A DNA stretch of 64,000 nucleotides from Streptomyces sp. NBC_01497 (GCF_036250695.1 NZ_CP109427.1:6696001-6760000); one strand, 5' to 3'. Positions 44,538-55,497 are shown, counted from the stretch's first letter. Notes: generated from the sequence alone by a model not told the origin. Translations and numbers: made by a program.

Positions 44538-46364
44538 TCATCTATCTCGCAAATCCGCGCATGCCTTGCTGGGTCGGAACGTCCTCGCCTCGATGTCTGC
44601 GGCGAACTGGTGAGCGTAATCGGTGAGTGCATTCCGCAGGTCGGCGTAATGCCGCATCGGATCAGGGCGGGTGAGTTGGAACCATGTGGTGTTCCGGCGT
44701 CGCGCCCAGTCTTGTTGGACGTCCAGTGATTGCGCGGCTTCGATGGGACGAGGCGCGAACAGGTGCTCACCACACGTGACATGGACCCAGATGAACACGG
44801 ACGGGTCCTGGCGCTTGCGGTCATCGAGGACGGGTTGCTTGCCGTGCGGAGGCTCCAGTCGGCTGGTCAGTTCCTGCCAGGTGCTGGGGTCGAGGGACCA
44901 GTCGCGGAGGGCCTCGCGGCGGTACTGATAGTCGATGAGCCCGTCGGCTCGGTTGCTGAGTTCTGCGGCGAGGTCGCTGAGGGCGATCCTGAAGTCCTGC
45001 ACTTCGTGGGTGGATTTCATCCAGATATGAGTGTTGTCTTCGGTGTAGAGGGCCTTCTCGGCTTCGACGCCGAGATAGCGGGCGGCTTCGGGAATTGACG
45101 CTTGAGCTGTCCACTGGACGAGTTGGATGGCTGCGATCCGTCGGAGGATCCTGTGGTCGGTTGGGCCATCGAGTTTCTGGAAGTGGCGGGCATACCAGTT
45201 CGGCTCCAGGTGGGCGGGAATGTTTTCAGCCCGGTAGCCGGTGGGGCTGGGGGCAGCCCAGCCAGGAGAGGGGGAGTAGGTGCGGATAAGGGGTGCTGCG
45301 GCAGTACGCAATCGCTGTGAGCAGGATTTTTCGTACTTGGTGAAGATCTGGGCCCATCCCGCGCGAGCTGAGGTGCCGGTGAAGGCCGAATCGAAGAATT
45401 CAGCGAGGGCATCACGAAGACTGTCGATCTGTAGCAAGGAGTGGGCAGTGTCGAGGATCGCGCCGCAGGCAATTGGGTCGATAGGGGAAGTGTCGTGGAC
45501 TCGGATGCCGCCAAGGATCCTTCGGGCGTCGGCCTCGATGTCGACGACCGGGGCGAATGTGGAGTCGACTCGACGCCTGCTATGGGGCCACGAAATAGTG
45601 ATCAACGCAGTGAGCAGATGCAGGTCGCTGAAGTACTCGCGGACTTCGGGATTGTCGTCCTGGGTTTTGAGGAGGCTGAGAAGATGATGCTGCAGTGCCA
45701 GCAGTCGGGGGGCAGGACGCAAGGCGGGGGTGGGAGCTTGGTCGAGCCGGGCCCCGCAAGGAGGTCGTCTGAGTCTTCGAGCCGTAGCGGGTAACGGATA
45801 GCGGCATGCGGTGGGGTGGAGACCGCGAAAGCCGTCGAAGGGGATCAGCCTTGGTGCTCGGTCGTAGTCCGGTGGCTGCCCGCCCTGCGGACAGTGGTGG
45901 CCGAGGAAGCACTCATGCTGTGGACAGGCGAAGACGATTCCAAGGTGCCATTCCTTCTTCCAGGGACCGCCGTATTCGCGCTGGATTGGGCTGTCATCCC
46001 CAACCAGACACTGGGGACAGTAACGGTCGAGTCCGCCCAGGATCCATTTGTCGATCTGCGGGGCTTGGCCGTGCAGCGGCGGCAACCAGCTTTGGATCGG
46101 GGGGTAGTTGCGACGCCACGTGCTCAGTGTGAGGAGCCTGGCCTCACTGCGCGACAATCGGGTAGCTTGCGTGAACTCGTTGAGTGACAGACCGGGGAAA
46201 TCTAGGACGAGTCGGCGAGGGAGATAGCCGCCACTGGTGGACACCAGGCCAGTGGTGCGCCCGAGCTCGCCAGGAGTCAGGTCGAGCCGGAAGGACAGCC
46301 TCAATAGGTAACCGGGCAGGGACTCGTCAGGCAACGGATCAAGGCTCCGGGGAAGGGGATGCAC
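44538..46364 (-). CDS. tniQ: TniQ/TnsD-like target-selection protein
   Basis: The 608-residue protein starts with a TniQ domain: LPRSLDPLPDESLPGYLLRL, then YLPRRLVLDFPGLSLNEF. A zinc site has Cys116 and Cys119 (RYCPQC) and Cys147 and His150 (FACPQH), with WKKEWHLGIVF between. At 608 residues it is larger than minimal TniQ proteins and similar to or longer than Tn7 TnsD (about 508), so the C-terminal ~400 residues probably provide sequence-specific target binding. It starts with GTG 8 bp after the tnsC stop and is the last gene of the operon. It is the only target-selector candidate; no TnsE or Cas genes are present. Confidence 0.9.
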   Translation of the reverse strand: MHPLPRSLDPLPDESLPGYLLRLSFRLDLTPGELGRTTGLVSTSGGYLPRRLVLDFPGLSLNEFTQATRLSRSEARLLTLSTWRRNYPPIQSWLPPLHGQAPQIDKWILGGLDRYCPQCLVGDDSPIQREYGGPWKKEWHLGIVFACPQHECFLGHHCPQGGQPPDYDRAPRLIPFDGFRGLHPTACRYPLPATARRLRRPPCGARLDQAPTPALRPAPRLLALQHHLLSLLKTQDDNPEVREYFSDLHLLTALITISWPHSRRRVDSTFAPVVDIEADARRILGGIRVHDTSPIDPIACGAILDTAHSLLQIDSLRDALAEFFDSAFTGTSARAGWAQIFTKYEKSCSQRLRTAAAPLIRTYSPSPGWAAPSPTGYRAENIPAHLEPNWYARHFQKLDGPTDHRILRRIAAIQLVQWTAQASIPEAARYLGVEAEKALYTEDNTHIWMKSTHEVQDFRIALSDLAAELSNRADGLIDYQYRREALRDWSLDPSTWQELTSRLEPPHGKQPVLDDRKRQDPSVFIWVHVTCGEHLFAPRPIEAAQSLDVQQDWARRRNTTWFQLTRPDPMRHYADLRNALTDYAHQFAADIEARTFRPSKACADLRDR

Positions 46365-46372
46365 CGGCGTAT

Positions 46373-47647
46373 TCAGCTTCCGGTGTCCGCGGCTGCCGGG
46401 CCGTGATCGTCGAGCACGGTGTTTCTGGGGCGCTTACGTTTGGCCGAGCGAGGGCCGGCGGCAGGTCCGTTCTTGACCGACGGGACAGCGGGGATTTCTC
46501 CAGCTCCGGAATCACGGGCGGTGTCCCCGTCGACGGTGATGGCGATGCCTTCGAGGAGGCTCTCGGTCAAGCACTCCTCACTCGAATCGATGGCTTCCTG
46601 GCAGCCGTCTTCGATCAGCCGTTCCAGCAGGCCGACCACGCCGTTGGTGCGCTCGAAGAGGTACTCGGGCATGCGCCCTCCGGTAAGCATCTCTGAGGGG
46701 GCGTCCATTAGCCTGAGCTGGGCTTCGACGCCGGTGAGATGGTCGATCCAGGCGGTGATCTGTTCGGCGGTGTCGTAGCGGAAGTGATCAAGTTCAACGA
46801 GGTCGAAGCGCCGCTCGGTTTGTGTCGCCTCCAGTCCGTGAACCTTGGCCTGCCGGGAGGAGGGGAAGATCACCTGGCCTGTGCGGGGATCGTTCCGGCC
46901 TTCTCGGAGAAGGCCCGAGCCGGGGATGTCCACTCCGATGAGGACGAGGGTGACGTGCATGCTCATGAAGGCCCGGATCAGGTCGAGTGTGTCCTGATCG
47001 TCGACTCGATGGAGGCGGAGCCTCGTAATGTCGTCCAGTAGAAGCGCCCTCGTTCCATGGTCATGCAAGGAAGCGGCGACCTGCCGGATCAACTCGGGAA
47101 GGTCCATGCGCGGGTGGATCGGGGCGCCGTAGAAGTTCAGGATGGCCTTGCAAAGACTCTTCGGCTTCGCCGTCACCGGGGTTTGCACATAGGCGACAGG
47201 AATGTGCAGGTCGCGGGCCCCGGCGACGGCATCTGGATTGAGGTGGCGCCGCAGTTCCAACCAGGTGTCCTCGAATGTCGCCAAAATCTCGCATCCCGTC
47301 TCTGTCTTGCCCTGGTATCCCCCGCCCGTGACCATGACCCCGGCCCGGGTGGTCGGCTTGTGCTTGAGCGCATTGGTCATGACCCGTCCGTGCAGCAGCT
47401 TGGTGACGGCTTTGGTCATCGGGGTCTGAAGCAGTGGGAGATTGGCGTGCGTAGCCGCGCGGTGCAGATCGTGCAGCGTCTTCTTCCTCGGGCTCAGCAG
47501 TCGCCATTCAGCCGGACTCAGCCGAGGTGCGGGCACGAAGTCGTGGCGAGTGCTGCGCCAGCGCTCCCAGCCGTCGACCGTATCCCGCATCGGCGGAAGG
47601 CCCGGCAGGACGAAAGGGACAGATCCTCTGCCGCTCGGGGCACTCAT
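46373..47647 (-). CDS. tnsC: TnsC/TniB-like AAA+ ATPase
   Basis: The 424-residue ATPase has Walker A GGGYQGKT (residues 108-115) and Walker B ALLLDDI (201-207), where Asp replaces the more usual Glu. ITRLRLH follows, and the general AAA+ order of TniB/TnsC is kept. It is the regulator that assembles on target DNA chosen by TniQ and activates TnsB. A C-terminal Pro/Lys/Arg-rich tail (about 385-424) is likely flexible and may contact the transposase. Its ATG overlaps the tnsB stop (ATGA), so production is coupled to TnsB. Confidence 0.9.
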   Translation of the reverse strand: MSAPSGRGSVPFVLPGLPPMRDTVDGWERWRSTRHDFVPAPRLSPAEWRLLSPRKKTLHDLHRAATHANLPLLQTPMTKAVTKLLHGRVMTNALKHKPTTRAGVMVTGGGYQGKTETGCEILATFEDTWLELRRHLNPDAVAGARDLHIPVAYVQTPVTAKPKSLCKAILNFYGAPIHPRMDLPELIRQVAASLHDHGTRALLLDDITRLRLHRVDDQDTLDLIRAFMSMHVTLVLIGVDIPGSGLLREGRNDPRTGQVIFPSSRQAKVHGLEATQTERRFDLVELDHFRYDTAEQITAWIDHLTGVEAQLRLMDAPSEMLTGGRMPEYLFERTNGVVGLLERLIEDGCQEAIDSSEECLTESLLEGIAITVDGDTARDSGAGEIPAVPSVKNGPAAGPRSAKRKRPRNTVLDDHGPAAADTGS

Positions 47648-49692
47648 GTGGTCCCCGATCCCGGCTCATCGGCCTGGTCGACATCCTCATCGGGCAGCAG
47701 GAACAGGCTGCGGGCCCGCAAGGACTCACCCAGCAGAGGAGGCGCTGTCGGCGGCTGCGAGACGGCGGCCTCGCGGCGCCTCTGCCGGTCTGCAGTGACG
47801 GCTCGCCGAGTGGTGGCGGCCAGCTCGGATGGTGAGGCGGGTGGAGGAAGAGTGCTCAACGGAACCGGCGCCCGGTCGGACGCGGCAGCGCGGGCTCGTG
47901 CCATCTCGCGAGCCCGCTCGCTCTTCTGCTTGGCGGTCATCTGGGTGGGCCATGCCGCAACCGGCGTGCGTGTAGCCACCAACTTCAGCAGCACGGGCAG
48001 CAGTTCACCATCGTCGCGCGGTTTGAGGCCGGCGCGGGCAGCCTCGCGCAGCACTTCACGTACGCGTGTATCAGAGAAGGCCGGAACGTCGTCTCCCGGC
48101 GGCAGGCCGTTGCAACTCAGGGCATGCCAGAGCCCCGGGTGCTCGGGGTCCTCGAAGTAGACCTCGCGGCAGTCCCGCGGATCGCGACTGATGGCCCACT
48201 TGCCCTCGTGCCGTCCGCTGCGGCCGGATCGCTGGCCGCGATAGGAGTCCAGAACCGGGTCGGTGCCGCCGTACCAGAGTCCGCCGATCTTCACCCCACG
48301 ACGGCGGTCGATCTTCACGAAGTGTGCCGGCAGAAGCTCGTAGTACAGACTCGGCTCAGGGATCTCCAGACTGATCCCGTCGCGGGCCGCCGCAGCCGCG
48401 AAGAGCGTGTTCGGACTGTGTCGCCCGCCCGGGTCCCAAGCAGGCGAATACTGATCAAGTCTCCGGTTTTGCCACACTGCGACAACCCAGGTTGCCAACA
48501 GGTGCTCCATCTCCGCCAGCGTCCAGACCGCGTCCCCCTCCGGGTCCACTCCGCGGTCAGCGACATCGACGCCGCGGAACCCGAGCAGGAGTTCCAGCAG
48601 CAGCGACTGGATCCCGGCGAAAGCACGTTCGCAGGCAGCCTTGTCAGTCGGACGCATCGCACGGGCCGGCAACAACTCCATCCCCAACGTGCGCGCGACC
48701 TGCACGATCTGGTGATTCTTGTAAACGCTGCCGTGATCGCTTGTCACCGTCTCCGGAGCGAAGAACGGCAAGCCAGCCACCCGGTGCCCAGCGAACTCGG
48801 CGACCAAGGCGGCCGGGACGCCGGGGTAGAGCCACTCCATCTCCTCGCCCCAGTCCGGGCGCATCGGTAGCGGCAGCAGCACATCCCGCAGCAGCATCGC
48901 CACCTCCACCGACGAGTCAGACACCGGCGTGAGACGGAACGCGACCAGCGAATGCGAGTAGGTGTCCAGGGCCAGGGTGAGATGGACGGAGATCGGGGCA
49001 CCGAAGATGTCATCGAGCACCTTCACCGGCAGCGGCGTGGTGTCCAGCGCGACCACCTGCCCCGGCCGGACGATCACCACCTTCGCCTTCCCCGTCTCCA
49101 CCGCCGCAGCGGAGCGGATGTATCGCTGCCGGGCCCCCTCGGCGCCGAACCACTCCTTCCACACCTTCGCCAGCGTGGTGTAGTGCGGCACCTCCACCTT
49201 CTTGCCCTCGGTCTCGAACTTCTCCCGCACGTACTGGTGGATCAACCTCTCCTTCGTTTTCATGCTCAGCTTCGAGCGATGTAGCGACTCGGCATGAACG
49301 GCACGGATCGCCTCGGCGACTTCGTCCCCGATCGCCCGGCGGCCTCGCAGGGGTGGTGTCCACCTTCCGTCCGCCAGCCCCATCAACCCGTTCTCGTCGT
49401 ACTGAACAGCCATGCGTTTCAGCGTGCGCTCGCTGATCCACTCCAGCCCCAGCTGTTTGGCCTCCTGGCGGTCCAGATCCTTCAGCTCGTCCACCTTCGC
49501 GCGCCGACGCTCGGTCAGCGTGGTCCGCTCCGGGTCGTACTCGGCCCTGGGCTCACCGGGCCGGGCCCAGGACCGGCTGCCACTGCGGTAGCCCGTCTCC
49601 ACCTCCAGCAGATGCGCCATCCGGATCCGGGCCCGCGTCAGGTCGTGCTCTTCAAGATCCTCAGTCCGAGGCCGCTGCTGCGCAGCGGCCAT
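47644..49692 (-). CDS. tnsB: TnsB-like DDE transposase (rve / Mu C-terminal)
   Basis: From the ATG at 49692 the protein has 682 residues. N-terminal helix-turn-helix domains (TTLTERRRAKVDELKDLDRQ and LSMKTKERLIHQYVREKFE) should bind the end repeats. The RNase H-fold core has Asp217 (VVALDTT), Asp319 (VTSDHGSVYKN) and Glu355 (KAACERAF), a DD(35)E triad with no missing residue. A Mu-type beta-barrel follows (RRRGVKIGGLWYGGTDPVLD), then a charged tail to contact TnsC. GGGGAGGGCCTG before this ATG makes it better than the start at 49719. The ATG shares one base with the tnsA stop. Confidence 0.92.
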   Translation of the reverse strand: MAAAQQRPRTEDLEEHDLTRARIRMAHLLEVETGYRSGSRSWARPGEPRAEYDPERTTLTERRRAKVDELKDLDRQEAKQLGLEWISERTLKRMAVQYDENGLMGLADGRWTPPLRGRRAIGDEVAEAIRAVHAESLHRSKLSMKTKERLIHQYVREKFETEGKKVEVPHYTTLAKVWKEWFGAEGARQRYIRSAAAVETGKAKVVIVRPGQVVALDTTPLPVKVLDDIFGAPISVHLTLALDTYSHSLVAFRLTPVSDSSVEVAMLLRDVLLPLPMRPDWGEEMEWLYPGVPAALVAEFAGHRVAGLPFFAPETVTSDHGSVYKNHQIVQVARTLGMELLPARAMRPTDKAACERAFAGIQSLLLELLLGFRGVDVADRGVDPEGDAVWTLAEMEHLLATWVVAVWQNRRLDQYSPAWDPGGRHSPNTLFAAAAARDGISLEIPEPSLYYELLPAHFVKIDRRRGVKIGGLWYGGTDPVLDSYRGQRSGRSGRHEGKWAISRDPRDCREVYFEDPEHPGLWHALSCNGLPPGDDVPAFSDTRVREVLREAARAGLKPRDDGELLPVLLKLVATRTPVAAWPTQMTAKQKSERAREMARARAAASDRAPVPLSTLPPPASPSELAATTRRAVTADRQRRREAAVSQPPTAPPLLGESLRARSLFLLPDEDVDQADEPGSGTT

Positions 49693-50534
49693 CAGGCCCT
49701 CCCCACCGGGTAAATCCACGTGGCATCGTCCAGCGGCTGAGTCAGATCCATCGCCAGTCGGCGGTGCCAGAGCAAGTGAACCGCATGTACGCGGGCCACC
49801 GCAGGCAGCGACGTCTCCTCCGCCAGCTCTCCGAACCGCCGAGGACGTTCCCGAACCAGCCCCAGCAGTTCTCCCTGAAGCCCGAGGCGGTCGGACATCG
49901 GACGCCTCCGCGCGGACAGCGCATCAAGGCCGGTCAGGACCTGGCGGCGCCAGCCGGACGCCACCAGGTAGCGCCACCCCACCGCACCAGCCGCCCACTC
50001 CGTTGCGGCGAACTTCACCAGATCCTTGTCCTTGACCAAATGACCGGGCCGGACATCGATCAGTACAGCCGTATCGGGCAAGAGCACCAGGAAATCCGGC
50101 GTGTGGTCCTCACTGCCGTCTGCAGTGGTGAACCGCAGCTTGAACGGTTGCGACAGCACCTCCACCACCTCGCCGGCGAAGTCCAGGGCAAGCAGCAGAT
50201 TCCGCTCGGCCAGGCTCTCGAAGCCATGCATTCGACCCGTAGCCAGCAGGTACTGCAGTCCGGGTCGGTGCCGCTGACCCGCCCGCCAGGTGAACCCGCG
50301 AACTGGCACCGACGCGATGGCCGGGACACTGGCCAGCTCTTGGACCGGGCAGATCACCTCCGCCTGCGCGGTCTTCCATCTCGCCGTCCACCGCCGGGTC
50401 CACCCAGGCCCCATGTCCAATCTCTCCGCCACCGCCGGATCGATGGCGTACGGCGAGACGAGGTCATCCAGGGCGCAGCTGTGCGACCAGATCGGCCGGG
50501 ATTCGATCTCCGGAGCATGGACCGTAACCGTCAT
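49692..50534 (-). CDS. tnsA: TnsA-like endonuclease subunit of the transposase
   Basis: From the ATG at 50534 the protein has 280 residues. The restriction-like nuclease core shows Glu106 in HGFESLAERNLLLALDF, Asp147 in DHTPDFLVLL and Asp160-Val-Arg162 in AVLIDVRPG. Tn7 TnsA has Gln-x-Lys at the last position, so here Arg takes the place of the catalytic Lys; I believe related actinobacterial proteins share this. TnsA cuts the 5' ends so that the element moves by cut-and-paste. GGAGG lies only 1 nt before this ATG, so the start is uncertain; the frame extends to 50651 within the end repeats. Confidence 0.82.
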   Translation of the reverse strand: MTVTVHAPEIESRPIWSHSCALDDLVSPYAIDPAVAERLDMGPGWTRRWTARWKTAQAEVICPVQELASVPAIASVPVRGFTWRAGQRHRPGLQYLLATGRMHGFESLAERNLLLALDFAGEVVEVLSQPFKLRFTTADGSEDHTPDFLVLLPDTAVLIDVRPGHLVKDKDLVKFAATEWAAGAVGWRYLVASGWRRQVLTGLDALSARRRPMSDRLGLQGELLGLVRERPRRFGELAEETSLPAVARVHAVHLLWHRRLAMDLTQPLDDATWIYPVGRA

Positions 50535-50639
50535 GCCTCCAGAACAACGCGCTGCACCGCTTCCCGTACGGCTTCTCTCGAAGTCCCAGCAGGTCAGCGA
50601 ACCAACCGCTACCCTGCGTGCCAACATCAACGCCCAGCG

Positions 50640-50684
50640 GGGCCAACTCAAGCGCTAAAGGGCCAACTCAGCCGCTCAGTCTCA
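50640..50684. repeat. right end of the Tn7-like element: two direct TnsB-site-like repeats
   Basis: GGGCCAACTCAAGCGCTA (50640-50657) and GGGCCAACTCAGCCGCTCAG (50660-50679) are in the same orientation, the second followed by the tip TCTCA (50680-50684). Direct repeats at the right end and inverted ones at the left make the two ends structurally distinct. That is a feature of Tn7, where it sets insertion orientation. Confidence 0.8.
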
Positions 50685-50689
50685 GGAGC
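50685..50689. repeat. GGAGC between the two tandem elements
   Basis: GGAGC separates the right tip of the 8-kb element from the left tip of the 232-bp element. The same five bases follow the right tip of the 232-bp element (50922-50926), forming a 5-bp target duplication for it. Confidence 0.75.
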
Positions 50690-50921
50690 TGTGACTGAGC
50701 GCTCGACTTGGCCCGTCCGGCCAACTCAAACGCTCAGCGCCCCAGCCTCCGGACCAGGGATTTCTACGGATGGGCGAGCAGGGTCCATCAGGACCTCGCC
50801 CACCCCGAGAGGCACGACGAATCGAGGAGAGTTCACTGGCCTGCTGGAATGGACGGGCCAGCTCGTCAGCTCAGGCGGGCCTCCTGAAGTGCTCAGGGGC
50901 CAAGTCGAGCGCTCAGTCTCA
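50690..50921. mobile_element. 232-bp non-autonomous (MITE-like) derivative in tandem with the Tn7-like element
   Basis: The left tip TGTGACTGAG (50690) and right tip CTCAGTCTCA (50921) belong to terminal repeats of 25 bp that match at 24 positions. Its left end has the paired inverted sites 50695-50713 and 50719-50737, the same layout as the left end of the large element. Its right end has direct sites at 50855-50874 (degenerate) and 50897-50916. GGAGC stands on both sides. The interior codes for nothing apparent and contains an imperfect hairpin around 50772-50801. It should be mobilisable by the neighbouring transposase. Confidence 0.8.
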
Positions 50922-50951
50922 GGAGCCGGTGGCCGTGCCGCCATCCCGTCA

Positions 50952-50980
50952 TTGCATAAAACTGCATGCATACGTATAGT
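50952..50980 (+). promoter_or_regulatory. argC promoter with overlapping ARG-box operator
   Basis: TTGCAT (50952-50957), a 17-bp spacer and TATAGT (50975-50980) form a good vegetative promoter. TGCAT repeats and the palindromes TGCATGCA and ATACGTAT fill about 50951-50988, as expected for an ArgR operator. The transposon insertion lies 31 bp upstream of the -35 box, so the promoter is unbroken. GAGGGAGG before the argC ATG is the Shine-Dalgarno sequence. Confidence 0.8.
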
Positions 50981-50991
50981 CATGCCATTGA

Positions 50992-53227
<2,236 letters not shown>

Positions 53228-53231
<4 letters not shown>

Positions 53232-54211
53232 GCACACGCAAACACACCGCGCTCCCCAAGGCGCAGACCCTCGTCGAGGCGCTGCCCTGGCTGGTCCGGC
53301 ACAACAACAAGATCGTCGTCGTCAAGTTCGGCGGCAACGCCATGGTCGACGACGACCTGAAGGCCGCGTTCGCGCAGGATGTCGTCTTCCTGCGGCAGGC
53401 CGGCCTCAAGCCGGTCGTCGTGCACGGCGGCGGACCCCAGATCAGCGCCCAGCTCGACCGGCACGGCCTGGTCAGCGAGTTCCGGGCGGGCCTGCGTGTC
53501 ACCACGCCCGAGGCCATGGACGTCGTACGGATGGTGCTCGCGGGCCAGGTCCAGCGCGAGCTGGTCGGGCTGCTCAACGCACACGGCACGCACGCCGTCG
53601 GCCTCACCGGCGAGGACGCCCACACCCTCACCGCGACCAAGCACCAGCCGCGCATCGAGGGCGAACTGGTGGACATCGGCCGGGTGGGCGAGATCAGCGC
53701 GATCGACACGGGCCTGATCACCACGTTGCTGGACGACGACCGCATCCCGGTGGTCTCCTCCATCGCCCGCAGCGCCGACGACCACCACGTCTACAACGTC
53801 AACGCCGACACGGCCGCCGCCGCGCTCGCCGTCGCCCTCGGCGCGGAGATGCTCGTCGTCCTCACCGACGTCGAGGGCCTCTACGAGGACTGGCCGAACA
53901 GCGACGACGTCATCAGCCGCCTCACGGCGACCCAGTTGGAGAAGCTGCTGCCCGAACTCTCCAGCGGGATGGTGCCGAAGATGCAGGGCTGCCTGTACGC
54001 GGTGCGCGGCGGCGTGGCGACGGCGCGCGTCATCGACGGGCGGGTGCCGCACTCGATCCTGCTGGAGATCTTCACCGACGAGGGCATCGGCACGATGGTC
54101 GTACCGGACGGGCCGGCCGGCCGCGACGCATCCGGCGCGCCGCACGAGCGGGGCGCGGACGCCACCCCCGGCCCCGGCGCACCGCACACCACAGGAGGGG
54201 ACACCCAGTGA
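53228..54211 (+). CDS. argB: acetylglutamate kinase
   Basis: The 327-residue amino-acid kinase has [18 protein letters not shown], a nucleotide site [31 protein letters not shown], and an N-terminal helix ([16 protein letters not shown]) typical of arginine-sensitive hexameric enzymes. Feedback control by arginine is therefore likely. A ~30-residue Gly/Ala/Pro-rich tail extends beyond the usual end. The ATG at 53228 is the correct start inside a longer open frame, because it overlaps the argJ stop by four bases. The gene overlaps argD (GTGA). Confidence 0.96.
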
Positions 54212-55497
54212 GCGACATCGCGGTCACCGGCGCGAGCGGGACCACGCCGACCGGCGCCGGCGAACCAGCCGGCAACGACGCGCTCTCCCGCCGGTGGGAG
54301 GCCGTCATGACCGACAACTACGGCACGCCCGGCCTGTCCCTCGTCCGCGGCGCGGGCGCGACCGTCTGGGACGCGGACGGCGCCGCGTACACGGACTTCG
54401 TCGGCGGCATCGCCGTCAACGCGCTCGGCCACGCGCACCCCGCCGTCATCGAGGCGGTGTCCCGGCAGATCGCCTCGCTCGGGCACGTCTCGAACCTCTT
54501 CATCGCCGAGCCGCCCGTCGCGCTGGCCGAACGGCTGATCCAGCTGTCGGGCCGCCCCGGCCGCGTGTACTTCTGCAACTCCGGTGCGGAGGCCAACGAG
54601 GCCGCGTTCAAGATCGGCCGGCTGACGGGCCGCCGGCACATGGTCGCGACGGTCGGCGGCTTCCACGGCCGGACCATGGGCGCGCTCGCGCTGACCGGCC
54701 AGGAGGGCAAGCGGGCACCGTTCGCGCCGCTGCCGGGCGAGGTCACGCACGTCCCGTTCGGTGACACCGACGCGCTGCGCGCGGCCGTCACCGAGGAGAC
54801 AGCGCTCGTGATCATCGAGCCGATCCAGGGTGAGCTGGGCGTGGTCGTCCCGCCGAAGGGCTACCTGGAGGCGGCCCGCGAGATCACCCGCGCCACCGGC
54901 ACCCTGCTCGTCCTCGACGAGGTGCAGACGGGCGTCGGCCGTACGGGCCAGTGGTTCGAGTACCAGGCCCACCAGGGCGTCGAGCCCGATGTCGTCACCC
55001 TCGCCAAGGGCCTCGGCGGGGGCCTGCCGCTCGGCGCGACCCTCGCGTTCGGCGCGGCGGCGGACCTGCTGAAGCCGGGTCAGCACGGTACGACGTTCGG
55101 CGGCAACCCGGTCGCCTGCGCCGCCGGGCTCGCGGTACTCGACACGCTCGCCGCGGACGGCGCGCTCGATCACGTGAAAGCTCTCGGCGAGAAACTCCGC
55201 GAGGGGATCGAGGGGCTCGGCCACCCGCTGGTGTCCCACGTCCGCGGTGCGGGCCTGCTCCTCGGTATCGTGCTGGAGGAGCAGCTCGCGCCGGCGGTGC
55301 AACGGGCGGCTCAGGACGCCGGTTTCCTGGTGAACGCGCCCGCCCCCGATGTCGTACGGCTGATGCCGCCGCTGATCATGGGGGACGGCGAGGCCGACGG
55401 ATTCCTGCGGGCGCTGCCGGGCGTCCTGGACGCGGCCCTTGAGGCGGTACGGGACGCGGCGGCGAAGAACGACGGAACAGGGCCCGGTCCGAACTGA
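54208..55497 (+). CDS. argD: acetylornithine aminotransferase
   Basis: This 429-residue class III aminotransferase has [35 protein letters not shown], the PLP-binding [15 protein letters not shown], and the Schiff-base lysine in [14 protein letters not shown]. An N-terminal extension of ~25 residues precedes the family start ([14 protein letters not shown]). It starts with GTG after ACAGGAGGGGACACCCA, which overlaps argB. It converts N-acetylglutamate semialdehyde to N-acetylornithine. Confidence 0.97.
   Translation: MSDIAVTGASGTTPTGAGEPAGNDALSRRWEAVMTDNYGTPGLSLVRGAGATVWDADGAAYTDFVGGIAVNALGHAHPAVIEAVSRQIASLGHVSNLFIAEPPVALAERLIQLSGRPGRVYFCNSGAEANEAAFKIGRLTGRRHMVATVGGFHGRTMGALALTGQEGKRAPFAPLPGEVTHVPFGDTDALRAAVTEETALVIIEPIQGELGVVVPPKGYLEAAREITRATGTLLVLDEVQTGVGRTGQWFEYQAHQGVEPDVVTLAKGLGGGLPLGATLAFGAAADLLKPGQHGTTFGGNPVACAAGLAVLDTLAADGALDHVKALGEKLREGIEGLGHPLVSHVRGAGLLLGIVLEEQLAPAVQRAAQDAGFLVNAPAPDVVRLMPPLIMGDGEADGFLRALPGVLDAALEAVRDAAAKNDGTGPGPN

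Larger units (their letters stand above)
42688..50684. mobile_element. Tn7-like transposon (tnsABC-tniQ plus three cargo genes), about 8.0 kb
   Basis: The element starts TGAGACTGAG at 42688 and ends CTCAGTCTCA at 50684, a perfect 10-bp terminal inverted repeat followed by a degenerate one. Multiple ~19-bp repeats (core GGCCAA ... GCTCAG) lie inside both ends, as in Tn7-type TnsB-binding arrays. It encodes TnsA, TnsB, TnsC and TniQ in one operon read inward from the right end, as in Tn7, plus three small cargo genes near the left end. All four transposition genes look intact. Base composition is lower in G+C than the flanks (about 60% in a sampled cargo line). The right flank is GGAGC (50685-50689); the left flank is GGAGCCGG (42680-42687). 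Confidence 0.88.

Noticed and set aside
50535..50651. Extended tnsA start at TTG 50649-50651
   Set aside because: The added 39 residues lie partly in the end repeat, show no TnsA similarity and use a rare start.
42688..50921. One single transposon spanning the whole interval
   Set aside because: Left-type and right-type ends with a GGAGC spacer recur inside at 50640-50737, which a single element does not need; I keep it as a minor alternative because the outer flanks share 8 bp.
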